DNA of 7,725 bases from Nocardioidaceae bacterium (GTDB lineage Bacteria; Actinomycetota; Actinomycetes; Propionibacteriales; Nocardioidaceae): contig JAICRS010000143.1 in assembly GCA_025966335.1 (NCBI GenBank), positions 1 to 7,725 on the forward strand, given 5' to 3'. Position numbers and translations under genes: made by a program. Positions 1 through 7,068 of this stretch are shown in pieces; the stretch's first letter is position 1; the number at the start of each line of letters is the position of its first letter. Below the pieces are notes generated by a model. The model did no database searches. It had not been told where the DNA came from and saw only the letters and a program-made list of their open reading frames with translations.

Positions 1-1850
1 CCGGCGCCGGCCGCCTTGCCCTTGCGGCCGAACTCCTCGACCATCCGGTCGATGGTGTCCGCGCCGGGCGTCTCCGCCAGCTCGCGCCCCTCACGCGCGG
101 CCGCGTCCTGTGCTGCGCGGCGGATGCTCCGGGACAGGGTCAGCGAGACCTCGTCGAGCATGCCCAGCGGCGGGGCGGGGAACCCGGCCATCGTCCCGGC
201 GCGCTCGATCGTCTGCGGGTCGACGCCTTCCTCGAGCAGGGCCACGGCCTCGGTGAGCAGGGTGCCGTAGACGCGGCTGGTGTAGAAGCCGCGGCTGTCG
301 TTGACCACGATCGGCGTCTTGCGGATCTGCTGGACCACGTCGATCGCCCGGGCCACCGTCGCCTCCGAGGTCCGCTCACCCTTGATGATCTCGACCAGCG
401 GCATCTTGTCCACGGGCGAGAAGAAGTGCAGCCCGATGAAGTCCTCGGGCCGGTTCACGCCCTCGGCGAGCTCGGTGATCGGCAGGGTCGAGGTGTTCGA
501 GCAGAGCAGTGCGTCGGCGTTGACCATGTCCTGGATCTCGCCGAACACCTTGTTCTTCAGCGTCGGGTCCTCGAAGACGGCCTCGATGACGAGGTCGCAG
601 CCCTTGAGGTCGGCCGGCTCGGCGGTCGGGATGATCCGGGCGAGGATCTGTTCCTTCTTCTCCGCGGTCAGCTTGCCGCGTTCGACCGCCTTGTCGAGGA
701 GCTTGGTCGAGTAGCTCTTGCCCTTCTCGGCCGCCTCGAGGCTGACGTCCTTGAGCACCACGTCGATCCCGGAGCGGGCCGCGGAGTAGGCGATGCCGGC
801 GCCCATCATCCCGGCACCGAGGACGCCGACCTTGGTGGCGGTGAACTGCGGGACACCCTCGGGGCGGAGCGCGCCGGAGTTGATCGTCTGCAGGTCGAAG
901 AAGAACGCCTGGATCATGTTCTTGGAGTTCTGCCCGACGACCAGGCTGGTCAGGTAGCGCGACTCGATCCGGGTCGCGGTCTCGAAGTCGACCTGGGCGC
1001 CCTCGATCGCGACGGACATGATCGCGCGCGGCGCCGGGTAGTTCGCGCCCTTCAGCTGCTTGCGCAGGTTCGCCGGGAACGCCGGCAGGAACGCGGCGAG
1101 CTTCGGGCTGGACGGCGTGCCGCCGGGCATCCGGTAGCCGGGTCGGTCCCACGGCTGTACGGCGGCCTCGGGGTCGTCCTTGTTCTCCAGGACCCATGCC
1201 TTTGCCGCGGTCAACAGGTCGTCGCGATCGGCGACCAGCTCGTCGACCAGGCCCTTCTCCTTGGCCTGCGACGGCTTCATCCGGGGTCCCTGCAGGAGCA
1301 CGTCGAGCAGCGCGGACTGGAGGCCGAGCATCCGGACGGTGCGGGTGACACCACCGCCGCCGGGCAGCAGACCGAGGGTGACCTCGGGCAGCCCGAGCTG
1401 GACCTTGTCGTCGTCCACGACGATCCGGTGGTGACAGGCGAGCGCGATCTCCAGGCCACCGCCGAGGGCGGCACCGTTGATCGCGGCGGCCACCGGCTTG
1501 CCGAAGGTCTCCAGTCGGCGGAGGTCCGCCTTCATCGCCTCGACCATCGTGAAGACCTCGGCGGCGTCCTCGGGGCGCGCCTGCACCATCTTCTGGAGGT
1601 TGCCACCGGCGAAGAACGTCTTCTTCGCCGAGGCCACCACGACGCCGGTGACGTGGTCCTTCTCGGCCTCCAGCCGGTCGACCGCGGCGGCCATCGACTC
1701 CCGGTAGAGGTCGTTCATGGTGTTCGCGCTGGCGGTGGGGTCGTCCAGGGTGAGCACGACGATGCCGTCGCTGTCGCGCTCGTAGCGGACGGCGCTCTTT
1801 GCGCCGTCGGCGGCCACGGTGGACGTCCCGGTCGGGTTGGTCTCAGTCAT
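1..1850 (-). CDS. fadB: 3-hydroxyacyl-CoA dehydrogenase / enoyl-CoA hydratase, trifunctional enzyme alpha chain (3' end outside window)
   Basis: Bifunctional beta-oxidation enzyme: hydrates trans-2-enoyl-CoA, then oxidises the 3-hydroxyacyl-CoA with NAD+; cytoplasmic, expected to complex with the thiolase FadA. The frame is open from the ATG at 1850 to the left edge (616 codons; the family is about 715-720 aa, so roughly 100 C-terminal residues are missing). The N-terminal crotonase domain (about 20-210) has the FFAGG oxyanion segment (79-83), GGALGGG-like NGAALGGGLE with Glu134, and GLPE with Glu156, matching the two catalytic glutamates of E. coli FadB. The Rossmann domain starts at about 338, with nucleotide-binding G345-A-G347-M-M-G350. 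GLHFFSPVDKMPLVE supplies His475 and Glu487, the dehydrogenase His-Glu pair with the expected 12-residue spacing. The visible end, RKGKAAGAG, lies in the C-terminal 3HCDH domain. An AAAGGA Shine-Dalgarno sits 10 nt before the ATG. It closely resembles M. tuberculosis FadB (Rv0860) as I remember it. Co-transcribed with fadA, 31 bp upstream. Confidence 0.95.
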   Translation of the reverse strand, partial: MTETNPTGTSTVAADGAKSAVRYERDSDGIVVLTLDDPTASANTMNDLYRESMAAAVDRLEAEKDHVTGVVVASAKKTFFAGGNLQKMVQARPEDAAEVFTMVEAMKADLRRLETFGKPVAAAINGAALGGGLEIALACHHRIVVDDDKVQLGLPEVTLGLLPGGGGVTRTVRMLGLQSALLDVLLQGPRMKPSQAKEKGLVDELVADRDDLLTAAKAWVLENKDDPEAAVQPWDRPGYRMPGGTPSSPKLAAFLPAFPANLRKQLKGANYPAPRAIMSVAIEGAQVDFETATRIESRYLTSLVVGQNSKNMIQAFFFDLQTINSGALRPEGVPQFTATKVGVLGAGMMGAGIAYSAARSGIDVVLKDVSLEAAEKGKSYSTKLLDKAVERGKLTAEKKEQILARIIPTAEPADLKGCDLVIEAVFEDPTLKNKVFGEIQDMVNADALLCSNTSTLPITELAEGVNRPEDFIGLHFFSPVDKMPLVEIIKGERTSEATVARAIDVVQQIRKTPIVVNDSRGFYTSRVYGTLLTEAVALLEEGVDPQTIERAGTMAGFPAPPLGMLDEVSLTLSRSIRRAAQDAAAREGRELAETPGADTIDRMVEEFGRKGKAAGA

Positions 1851-1860
1851 GTGTCGTCAG

Positions 1861-1866
1861 TCCTTT
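1861..1866 (-). promoter_or_regulatory. Shine-Dalgarno of fadB
   Basis: AAAGGA on the minus strand, 10 nt before the ATG at 1850, inside the 31-bp fadA-fadB gap. It fixes the fadB start and shows independent ribosome loading on the second gene of the fadAB message. Confidence 0.7.
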
Positions 1867-1881
1867 GTCGGTCCGGCCGGA

Positions 1882-3102
<1,221 letters not shown>

Positions 3103-3159
3103 TGCGACGTCCAAACTCTCGGCGGTGATCGAGGCGACCCGGCGCATGTCCGGCAGGGG

Positions 3160-3176
3160 TCGGGGAACTACCCCGA
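3160..3176. repeat. 17-bp palindrome at the proposed fadA transcription start
   Basis: TCGGGGAACTACCCCGA has perfect 6-bp arms around a 5-bp centre. Its right end touches the proposed fadA -10, and the predicted transcription start falls inside the centre. It is therefore more likely a DNA operator than a leader hairpin, because a transcript starting there would contain only one arm. No U-tract follows, so a terminator is unlikely. The binding protein is unknown. Confidence 0.45.
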
Positions 3177-3197
3177 TTGTGACACTCATACTGTTAG
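3175..3197. promoter_or_regulatory. Putative operator shared with mcr: GATTGTGACAC-N5-CTGTTA
   Basis: On the plus strand this reads GATTGTGACAC, five bases, then CTGTTA. The same GATTGTGACAC-N5-CTGT-Y-A arrangement occurs before mcr at 5153-5174. Here the 19-bp core (3179-3197) is an imperfect dyad: 5 of 9 base pairs are symmetric, against 8 of 9 at mcr. It lies in the spacer of the proposed fadA promoter and in the fadA-merR intergenic region, where an autoregulated MerR protein would be expected to bind. Confidence 0.5.
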
Positions 3198-3206
3198 CGT
3201 CGTCAA
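3176..3206 (-). promoter_or_regulatory. Probable fadA promoter with 19-bp spacer
   Basis: Minus-strand -35 TTGACG (3201-3206) and -10 CACAAT (3176-3181) are separated by 19 bp. MerR-family activators typically act on promoters with 19-20 bp spacers, binding a dyad within the spacer, which is what is seen here. The predicted start is near 3169, giving a leader of about 65 nt to the fadA ATG. The -10 matches TATAAT at only four of six positions, so unaided activity should be modest. Confidence 0.45.
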
Positions 3207-3207
3207 C
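3193..3207. promoter_or_regulatory. Second small dyad over the fadA -35 box
   Basis: GTTAGCGTCGTCAAC is symmetric as GTT-NN-CG-N-CG-NN-AAC. It covers the proposed -35 of fadA and abuts the shared operator. It could be a separate binding site for another regulator or a half of a larger composite site. Symmetry of this size can arise by chance in GC-rich DNA, and no second copy was seen. Confidence 0.25.
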
Positions 3208-3240
3208 CGACTCCGCAGTGATCTCCGTCGCTACCACCGT

Positions 3241-3245
3241 GAGGA
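3241..3245 (+). promoter_or_regulatory. Shine-Dalgarno of the MerR regulator gene
   Basis: GAGGA, 10 nt before the ATG at 3256. It favours that start over the in-frame ATG at 3289 (residue Met12), which has no comparable purine-rich site. Confidence 0.55.
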
Positions 3246-3255
3246 CTCGCCCCAG

Positions 3256-3981
3256 ATGGCTGACCGCGCCGACGCCGTGCACGAGCTGATGACGCTCGAC
3301 GAGCTCACCAAAAGGGTGGGAATGAGCGTCCGCAACGTCCGCTTCTACACCACCCGGGGGCTGGTGCCTCCGCCGATCCGGCGCGGCCGCTCCGGCTACT
3401 ACGCCACCGAGCACCTGGTCCGCCTGGAGCTGGTCCGCGAGCTGCAGGCGCACGGCTTCACGCTGTCGGCGATCGAGGGCTACATGCGGCGGATCCCGGC
3501 CGGCGCCTCACCGGAGACGATCGCGCTGCACCGCAGCCTGCTGGCGCCGTGGATGGCCGAGCTGCCCGAGACGCTGTCCCGCAAGGAGCTGGTACGACGG
3601 GCGGGGCGACCGTTGTCCGAGGACGACCTGGACACGTTGAACGCACTGGGCATCGTGTTCCCGACCAAGCAGGGCAAGTACGAGGTTGCCGTGGCACACC
3701 TGTCGGTCGGGGTGGCCCTGCTCGACCTGGGCATGCCGTTCGAGGCGGCGCTGGCCGCGCAGGACATCTTCACCAAGCACGGGCGGGAGATCGCCGACGA
3801 GCTGACCGAGCTGTTCCGGACCCAGGTGTGGCCGGCCTACAAGGAGACCGGGGCCTCACCCGAGGAGCTGCGCCAGGTCGTGGAGAAGTTCAAACCGGTC
3901 ACGATCGCCGCGCTGGTCACCGCCTACGAGAGCGCGGTGGACCAGACCAAGCGCGAGACCGTCGCCCGCCGTACCCGTTGA
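3256..3981 (+). CDS. MerR-family transcriptional regulator, probable control of fatty acid oxidation genes
   Basis: 241-aa DNA-binding protein. The N-terminus carries the MerR winged helix-turn-helix: MTLDELTKRVGMSVRNVRFYTTRGLVPP (about 12-39) and the wing RRGRSGYYATEHL (42-54), followed by the LELVRELQAHGFTLSAIEGYM helices. The remaining 160 residues are an effector region I cannot assign to a named ligand domain. There is no cysteine anywhere, which argues against metal or thiol-redox sensing of the MerR/CueR/SoxR type and favours an organic ligand. It is divergent from fadA, so control of fadAB and of itself is the natural inference; a dyad shared by the fadA and mcr promoters is a candidate site. 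Its stop lies 4 bp from the stop of convergent mcr. The frame is open far upstream, but that part is the shadow of fadA. Acyl-CoA as ligand is inference only. Confidence 0.9.
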   Translation: MADRADAVHELMTLDELTKRVGMSVRNVRFYTTRGLVPPPIRRGRSGYYATEHLVRLELVRELQAHGFTLSAIEGYMRRIPAGASPETIALHRSLLAPWMAELPETLSRKELVRRAGRPLSEDDLDTLNALGIVFPTKQGKYEVAVAHLSVGVALLDLGMPFEAALAAQDIFTKHGREIADELTELFRTQVWPAYKETGASPEELRQVVEKFKPVTIAALVTAYESAVDQTKRETVARRTR

Positions 3982-3985
3982 CCGG

Positions 3986-5146
3986 TCAGGCCTGGACCAC
4001 CGCACCGGACTCGACGAGGGCGGAGACGTCGTCGATGCCCCACGCCTCGAGCGCCTCCACCGACCCGCCGCCCGGAACGCTCGGCCCCGTCGTCAGGGTG
4101 GCCCGGGTGCGGGAGAACCGCGGTGCGGGCGCCGGCTGGAGGATCCCGTCGCGGTCGACGTAGGTCTCCCGGGCTGCGAGATGGGGGTGCTCGGCGGCCT
4201 CGGTCAGCGGCAGGATCGGCGTGCAGCAGGCGTCGGTGCCCTCGAAAGCGGCGGTCCACTCGGCCTGGGTCCTCTCCTTGAACCGAGCGGCCAGCAGGGA
4301 CCTCAGCTGGTCGTGCTGGGCGACGTCGTAGCGGTCGGGGACCACCTCGGCCAGGCCCAGTCCGTCGAGCAGGGCGGCGTAGAACTGGGGCTCCAGCGGG
4401 CCGACGGCCATGTGCCGGCCGTCCGCGGTCTCGTACACGTCGTAGAACGGGACGCCGCCGTCGAGCAGGTTCACCGCACGTTCCTCGCGGGCGTTGCCGC
4501 CGGCCAGCATGCTCGCGAACATCGCGTTCAGGTGTGCCGTGCCGTCGACGATCGCCGCGTCGACGACCTGCCCCGTCCCGCTGGTCCGGGCCTCGAGAAG
4601 CGCAGCGAGGATGCCGACCACGAGGTAGACCGACCCGCCCCCGAAGTCGCCGAGCAGGTTCGAGGGGAACTGCGGCCGACCCGGCTCCTGGCCCAGGCCG
4701 TGCAGCGCACCGGACAGCCCGATGTAGTTCAGGTCGTGACCCGCGGTCCGGGCCAGCGGTCCGTCCTGGCCCCAGCCGGTCATCCGCCCGTACACCAGCC
4801 GCGGGTTCCGCTCCAGGCACTCGTCGGGGCCGAGGCCGAGCCGTTCCGCGGCGCCCGGCCGCATTCCCTCGATGAAGACGTCCGCCGACGCGACCAGGTC
4901 CAGCACGGTCGTGACCGCGGCCGGGTCCTTCAGGTTCATCGCGACGCTCGGTCGCCCACGCGTCAGCAGGTCGGTCTCCCGGGAACCCGGGCTGGCCGCG
5001 CCGCCGGGCCGTTCGACCCGGATCACGTCAGCGCCGAGGTCGGCAAGCAGCATCGCGGCGTGCGGTCCGGGGCCGATCCCGGCCAGCTCGACGACGCGGA
5101 CGCCCTGGAGCGGACCGGTCCCCTGGTTCAAGGCGTAGCGAGTCAT
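3986..5146 (-). CDS. mcr: Alpha-methylacyl-CoA racemase (CaiB/BaiF family III CoA-transferase fold)
   Basis: Interconverts (2R)- and (2S)-2-methylacyl-CoA, which allows branched-chain, isoprenoid or sterol side-chain acyl-CoAs to enter beta-oxidation. 386 aa, close to the family length. Near-identical blocks to M. tuberculosis MCR (Rv1143), as recalled, include VRVVELAGIGPGPHAAMLLADLGAD, YGRMTGWGQDGP and the C-terminal PAPRFSRT. The catalytic residues of MCR (His126, Asp156, Glu241) map with a constant offset of 11 to His137 (AGHDLNYI), Asp167 (LLGDFGGGS) and Glu252 (GPLEPQFY). That is strong support for racemase rather than formyl-CoA or other CoA transferase. The ATG at 5146 is chosen because upstream residues are not family-like and a -10 element ends 7 nt before it. 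There is no Shine-Dalgarno, fitting a leaderless message. DUF305 ends 25 bp upstream on the same strand; merR converges 4 bp downstream. Confidence 0.92.
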   Translation of the reverse strand: MTRYALNQGTGPLQGVRVVELAGIGPGPHAAMLLADLGADVIRVERPGGAASPGSRETDLLTRGRPSVAMNLKDPAAVTTVLDLVASADVFIEGMRPGAAERLGLGPDECLERNPRLVYGRMTGWGQDGPLARTAGHDLNYIGLSGALHGLGQEPGRPQFPSNLLGDFGGGSVYLVVGILAALLEARTSGTGQVVDAAIVDGTAHLNAMFASMLAGGNAREERAVNLLDGGVPFYDVYETADGRHMAVGPLEPQFYAALLDGLGLAEVVPDRYDVAQHDQLRSLLAARFKERTQAEWTAAFEGTDACCTPILPLTEAAEHPHLAARETYVDRDGILQPAPAPRFSRTRATLTTGPSVPGGGSVEALEAWGIDDVSALVESGAVVQA

Positions 5147-5152
5147 GCGGAG

Positions 5153-5175
5153 GATTGTGACACCAGTGCTGTCAC
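5153..5175 (-). promoter_or_regulatory. mcr promoter -10 and 19-bp operator dyad shared with fadA
   Basis: The 19-bp plus-strand sequence GTGACACCAGTGCTGTCAC (5157-5175) is symmetric in 8 of 9 base pairs. It is preceded by GATT, giving the same GATTGTGACAC-N5-CTGTYA block as in front of fadA. On the coding strand, CACAAT (5154-5159) ends 7 nt before the mcr ATG, the distance expected for a leaderless transcript. No convincing -35 is visible, as would suit an activator-dependent promoter. The dyad overlaps the DUF305 stop codon. With no U-tract, a terminator is less likely. Confidence 0.5.
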
Positions 5176-5756
5176 CGGCCCAGCGCCTGGAGCCTTTCGG
5201 CTGTGTCCTCCTGGACCTCGATGAGGGCGCGGGCGAGCTCACGCGCCGCCAGGTTCAGCCCGTCGGCCAGCTCCGCCCTCGACATCGCCACCGCACCCAG
5301 GTGGTTGTCGATCATCAGCTCGGTCCAGCGCTCCTCGAAGGCCTCACCCTCGAGCGCGTAGAGGTCCGAGAGCTGCTGGACGGTGAGCTCGCCGGGGTTG
5401 CCGTGGAACTCCGGCGGGTGCGGAGGCAGGTCCCAGGCCCGCGCCAGCCTGCCGAACGCGGCGAGCTCGTCGCTCCTGGCCTCGTCGATCGCCGCCGCCT
5501 CCTCGGCCACCGCGGCGGACACGTCCTTGCGGGTCACCATCGTCACCATGTCCAGCGCCTGCTGGTGCTGGGAGGTCATCGCGTCGACGTAGGCGATGTC
5601 GGTGGGGTTGTGCTCGGGTCCGATCTCGTCGGGCATCGCGGACGTGGCGGATCGACCGTCCGCGCCGGAGGCGGCCGCTCGGTCCGCCGATGACGCCGAA
5701 CAGCCGCCTGTCAGCCCCAGCAGGACGGTGCCGATCAAGGCGGCTGTCCGGGTCAT
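5172..5756 (-). CDS. DUF305-family lipoprotein, putative copper-associated
   Basis: 194-aa exported protein. It starts with a short signal peptide (MTRTAALIGTVLLGLTGGC) with a lipobox-like LTGGC placing the lipidated cysteine at 19. A Ser/Ala/Gly-rich linker (20-45) follows, then a DUF305 domain: first repeat HNPTDIAYVDAMTSQHQQALDM (49-70), second repeat FEERWTELMIDNHLGAVAM (140-158). Many DUF305 proteins carry His-His pairs in these repeats and some, such as cyanobacterial CopM, bind copper. Here the pairs are reduced to QH and NH, although several Met residues (60, 70, 73, 148, 158) remain. It follows the DUF4396 gene by 40 bp, with GGTGA just before the ATG, and so should share its CsoR-type promoter. 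Role in copper binding or buffering at the cell surface is inference; no enzyme activity is apparent. Confidence 0.85.
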   Translation of the reverse strand: MTRTAALIGTVLLGLTGGCSASSADRAAASGADGRSATSAMPDEIGPEHNPTDIAYVDAMTSQHQQALDMVTMVTRKDVSAAVAEEAAAIDEARSDELAAFGRLARAWDLPPHPPEFHGNPGELTVQQLSDLYALEGEAFEERWTELMIDNHLGAVAMSRAELADGLNLAARELARALIEVQEDTAERLQALGR

Positions 5757-5796
5757 GCGATCACCAACGATCAGATCGGTCCGAGGTCACGCACGT

Positions 5797-6294
5797 TCAG
5801 TGATGGTACTCGTGGACCACCGCGTGTCCCTTGCCGCGCGCGATCATCGCCCGGTTCACCGGCACCGTGACCACGAACGCCACGGCCAGCGAGAACGCGA
5901 GCGCGGCCCAGAAGACCCAGTTCGCGAGCCCCTCGTTCATCGCGCCGGGGACGGTCACCATCACGGCGTTGTCGACGACCTCCATCACCAGGATCGAGAC
6001 GGTGTCCGCGGCCAGCGCGACCTTGATCGCCGCGGCCCACTCCAGCCCGGCGCGGCGAACCGAGGTGATGGTGAGCAGGTAGCCGAAGAAGAACGCCAGC
6101 CCGACGGCGAGCGCGACGCTCGGCACGGTGGACCAGCCCCACCAGGTGGCCAGCACCATGCCGAGCACCTCGCCGATCGCACAGCCGGTGAGACAGTGCA
6201 CGGTGGCGGAGATCGCCGTGCGCCAGGAGGAGTCGTTGACCCGGTGGCCGTGGTCGTGCACGGGGTGTGACTGCGCGTGTGTGGTGTGGTCCAT
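5797..6294 (-). CDS. DUF4396 four-helix membrane protein with histidine-rich termini
   Basis: 165-aa integral membrane protein of unknown biochemical function. The cytosolic or external N-terminus is unusually His-rich (His 3, 6, 10, 13, 15, 17) and the C-terminus ends in HAVVHEYHH (His 157, 161, 164, 165). The first helix contains the family hallmark HCLTGCAIGE: His33, Cys34, Cys38, Glu42, possible metal ligands. Further helices lie at about 56-77, 88-112 and 126-148, with DTVSI (97-101) and PVNRAMIARGKGH (145-157) also DUF4396-like. I start at the ATG at 6294; a TTG at 6300 would add two residues but lies at or before the predicted transcription start. There is no Shine-Dalgarno, fitting a leaderless message. 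It leads a two-gene unit with the DUF305 lipoprotein, behind a CsoR-type operator. A role in copper transport or tolerance is inferred from context, not demonstrated. Confidence 0.85.
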   Translation of the reverse strand: MDHTTHAQSHPVHDHGHRVNDSSWRTAISATVHCLTGCAIGEVLGMVLATWWGWSTVPSVALAVGLAFFFGYLLTITSVRRAGLEWAAAIKVALAADTVSILVMEVVDNAVMVTVPGAMNEGLANWVFWAALAFSLAVAFVVTVPVNRAMIARGKGHAVVHEYHH

Positions 6295-6302
6295 GGACAA
6301 CA

Positions 6303-6331
6303 GATATACCCCTGGGGGGTATCTGTGTCAA
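6303..6331 (-). promoter_or_regulatory. Promoter of the DUF4396-DUF305 unit
   Basis: A perfect -35 TTGACA (6326-6331) is followed after 17 bp by TATATC (6303-6308). An alternative -10, TATCTG (6301-6306), gives a 19-bp spacer. Either puts the start of transcription within about three bases of the ATG at 6294. The -35 overlaps the TGA stop of the upstream ABC ATPase gene (6328-6330), so the promoter is embedded in the end of that gene. Confidence 0.7.
6306..6322. promoter_or_regulatory. CsoR-type copper operator
   Basis: ATACCCCTGGGGGGTAT: perfect 7-bp arms ATACCCC and GGGGTAT around a 3-bp centre. Outer CAGAT (6301-6305) and ATCTG (6321-6325) add further near-symmetry. This matches the C-tract/G-tract operators bound by the CsoR family of copper-sensing repressors. 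Filling the space between -35 and -10, it would block RNA polymerase until Cu(I) releases the repressor. Relatives of CsoR (RcnR, FrmR, CstR) bind similar sites, so copper is the best but not the only candidate signal. No csoR gene is present in the window. Confidence 0.75.
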
Positions 6332-7068
6332 GAGGTCGGCAGCACCCGTCGGAGGAACTGCCGGGTCCGCTCGTGCACCGGGGCCGCGAAGATCTCCGAC
6401 GGTGGTCCCTGCTCCAGGATCGCGCCGTCGTCGAGGAAGCAGACCTTGGTGGCCACGTCGCGGGCGAACGCCATCTCATGCGTGGCCAGCACCATCGTGG
6501 TGCCCGCCGCCGCCAGGTCGCGGATGATGTCGAGCACCTCGCCGACCAGCTCCGGGTCGAGCGCCGAGGTGACCTCGTCGAGCAGCAGCAGGGACGGTCC
6601 GGTAGCCAGCGCACGCACGATCGCGGCCCGTTGCTGCTGGCCACCCGAGAGCTGGTCGGGGTGCGCCGACGCCTTCTCAGCGAGCCCGAACCGCGCGAGC
6701 AGCTCGTGCGCGGCGGCCTCTGCGGGACGGCGGCCGACCCCGTGCACCTGCCGCGGCGCGAGCGTGACGTTCTCCAGGACGGTCAGGTGCGGGAACAGGT
6801 TGTAGGCCTGGAACACCATCCCCATCCGCCGACGGACCGCCCGGGCGTCCACCCGCGGGTCGGTGATCTCGTTGCCCTCGAAGAGGATCGCACCGTCGTC
6901 GACCGTCTCCAGGAGGTTCAGGCAGCGCAGGAGGGTGGACTTGCCGCTGCCCGAGGAGCCGATCAGGCAGACCACGTCGTTGGGTTCCACCTCGAGGTCG
7001 ATGTCGCGGAGGACCACCTTGTCGCCGTACGCCTTGCGCAGCCCGGTGACCTGCATCAGCGCGCTCAC
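6328..7068 (-). CDS. Polar amino acid ABC transporter, ATP-binding protein
   Basis: ATPase subunit (246 aa) that powers an amino-acid importer from the cytoplasmic face of the membrane. All motifs are intact: Walker A GSSGSGKST (37-45), Q-loop Gln87 in MVFQAYNLFPH, signature LSGGQQQR (140-147), Walker B LLLLDE (160-165), and the H-loop His197. The MVFQ-NLFPH-T-LEN and THEM-FAR sequences are typical of the GlnQ/HisP/ArtP group. The exact substrate cannot be told from this subunit. It starts with GTG at 7068, overlapping the permease stop by 4 nt (GTGA), so translation is probably coupled. Its stop codon overlaps the -35 of the following copper-type promoter, which marks the end of this operon. 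Confidence 0.95.
   Translation of the reverse strand: MSALMQVTGLRKAYGDKVVLRDIDLEVEPNDVVCLIGSSGSGKSTLLRCLNLLETVDDGAILFEGNEITDPRVDARAVRRRMGMVFQAYNLFPHLTVLENVTLAPRQVHGVGRRPAEAAAHELLARFGLAEKASAHPDQLSGGQQQRAAIVRALATGPSLLLLDEVTSALDPELVGEVLDIIRDLAAAGTTMVLATHEMAFARDVATKVCFLDDGAILEQGPPSEIFAAPVHERTRQFLRRVLPTS

Noticed and set aside
3177..3197. CRP-like site (TGTGA half)
   Set aside because: Only one TGTGA half is present; the matching TCACA half at the required 6-bp spacing is absent.
3103..3453. N-terminal extension of FadA up to 117 residues longer
   Set aside because: The extra residues are not thiolase-like, overlap merR and the proposed promoter, and known FadA proteins begin at the equivalent of 3102.
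5157..5175. Rho-independent terminator after DUF305
   Set aside because: The dyad could fold as a 6-bp stem, but it contains the stop codon, has no following U-tract, and resembles the element at the fadA promoter, so an operator is the better reading.
6301..6325. CueR (MerR-type) copper site
   Set aside because: A 19-bp spacer reading is possible with TATCTG as -10, but the C-tract/G-tract inverted repeat fits CsoR-family operators much better than the CueR dyad.
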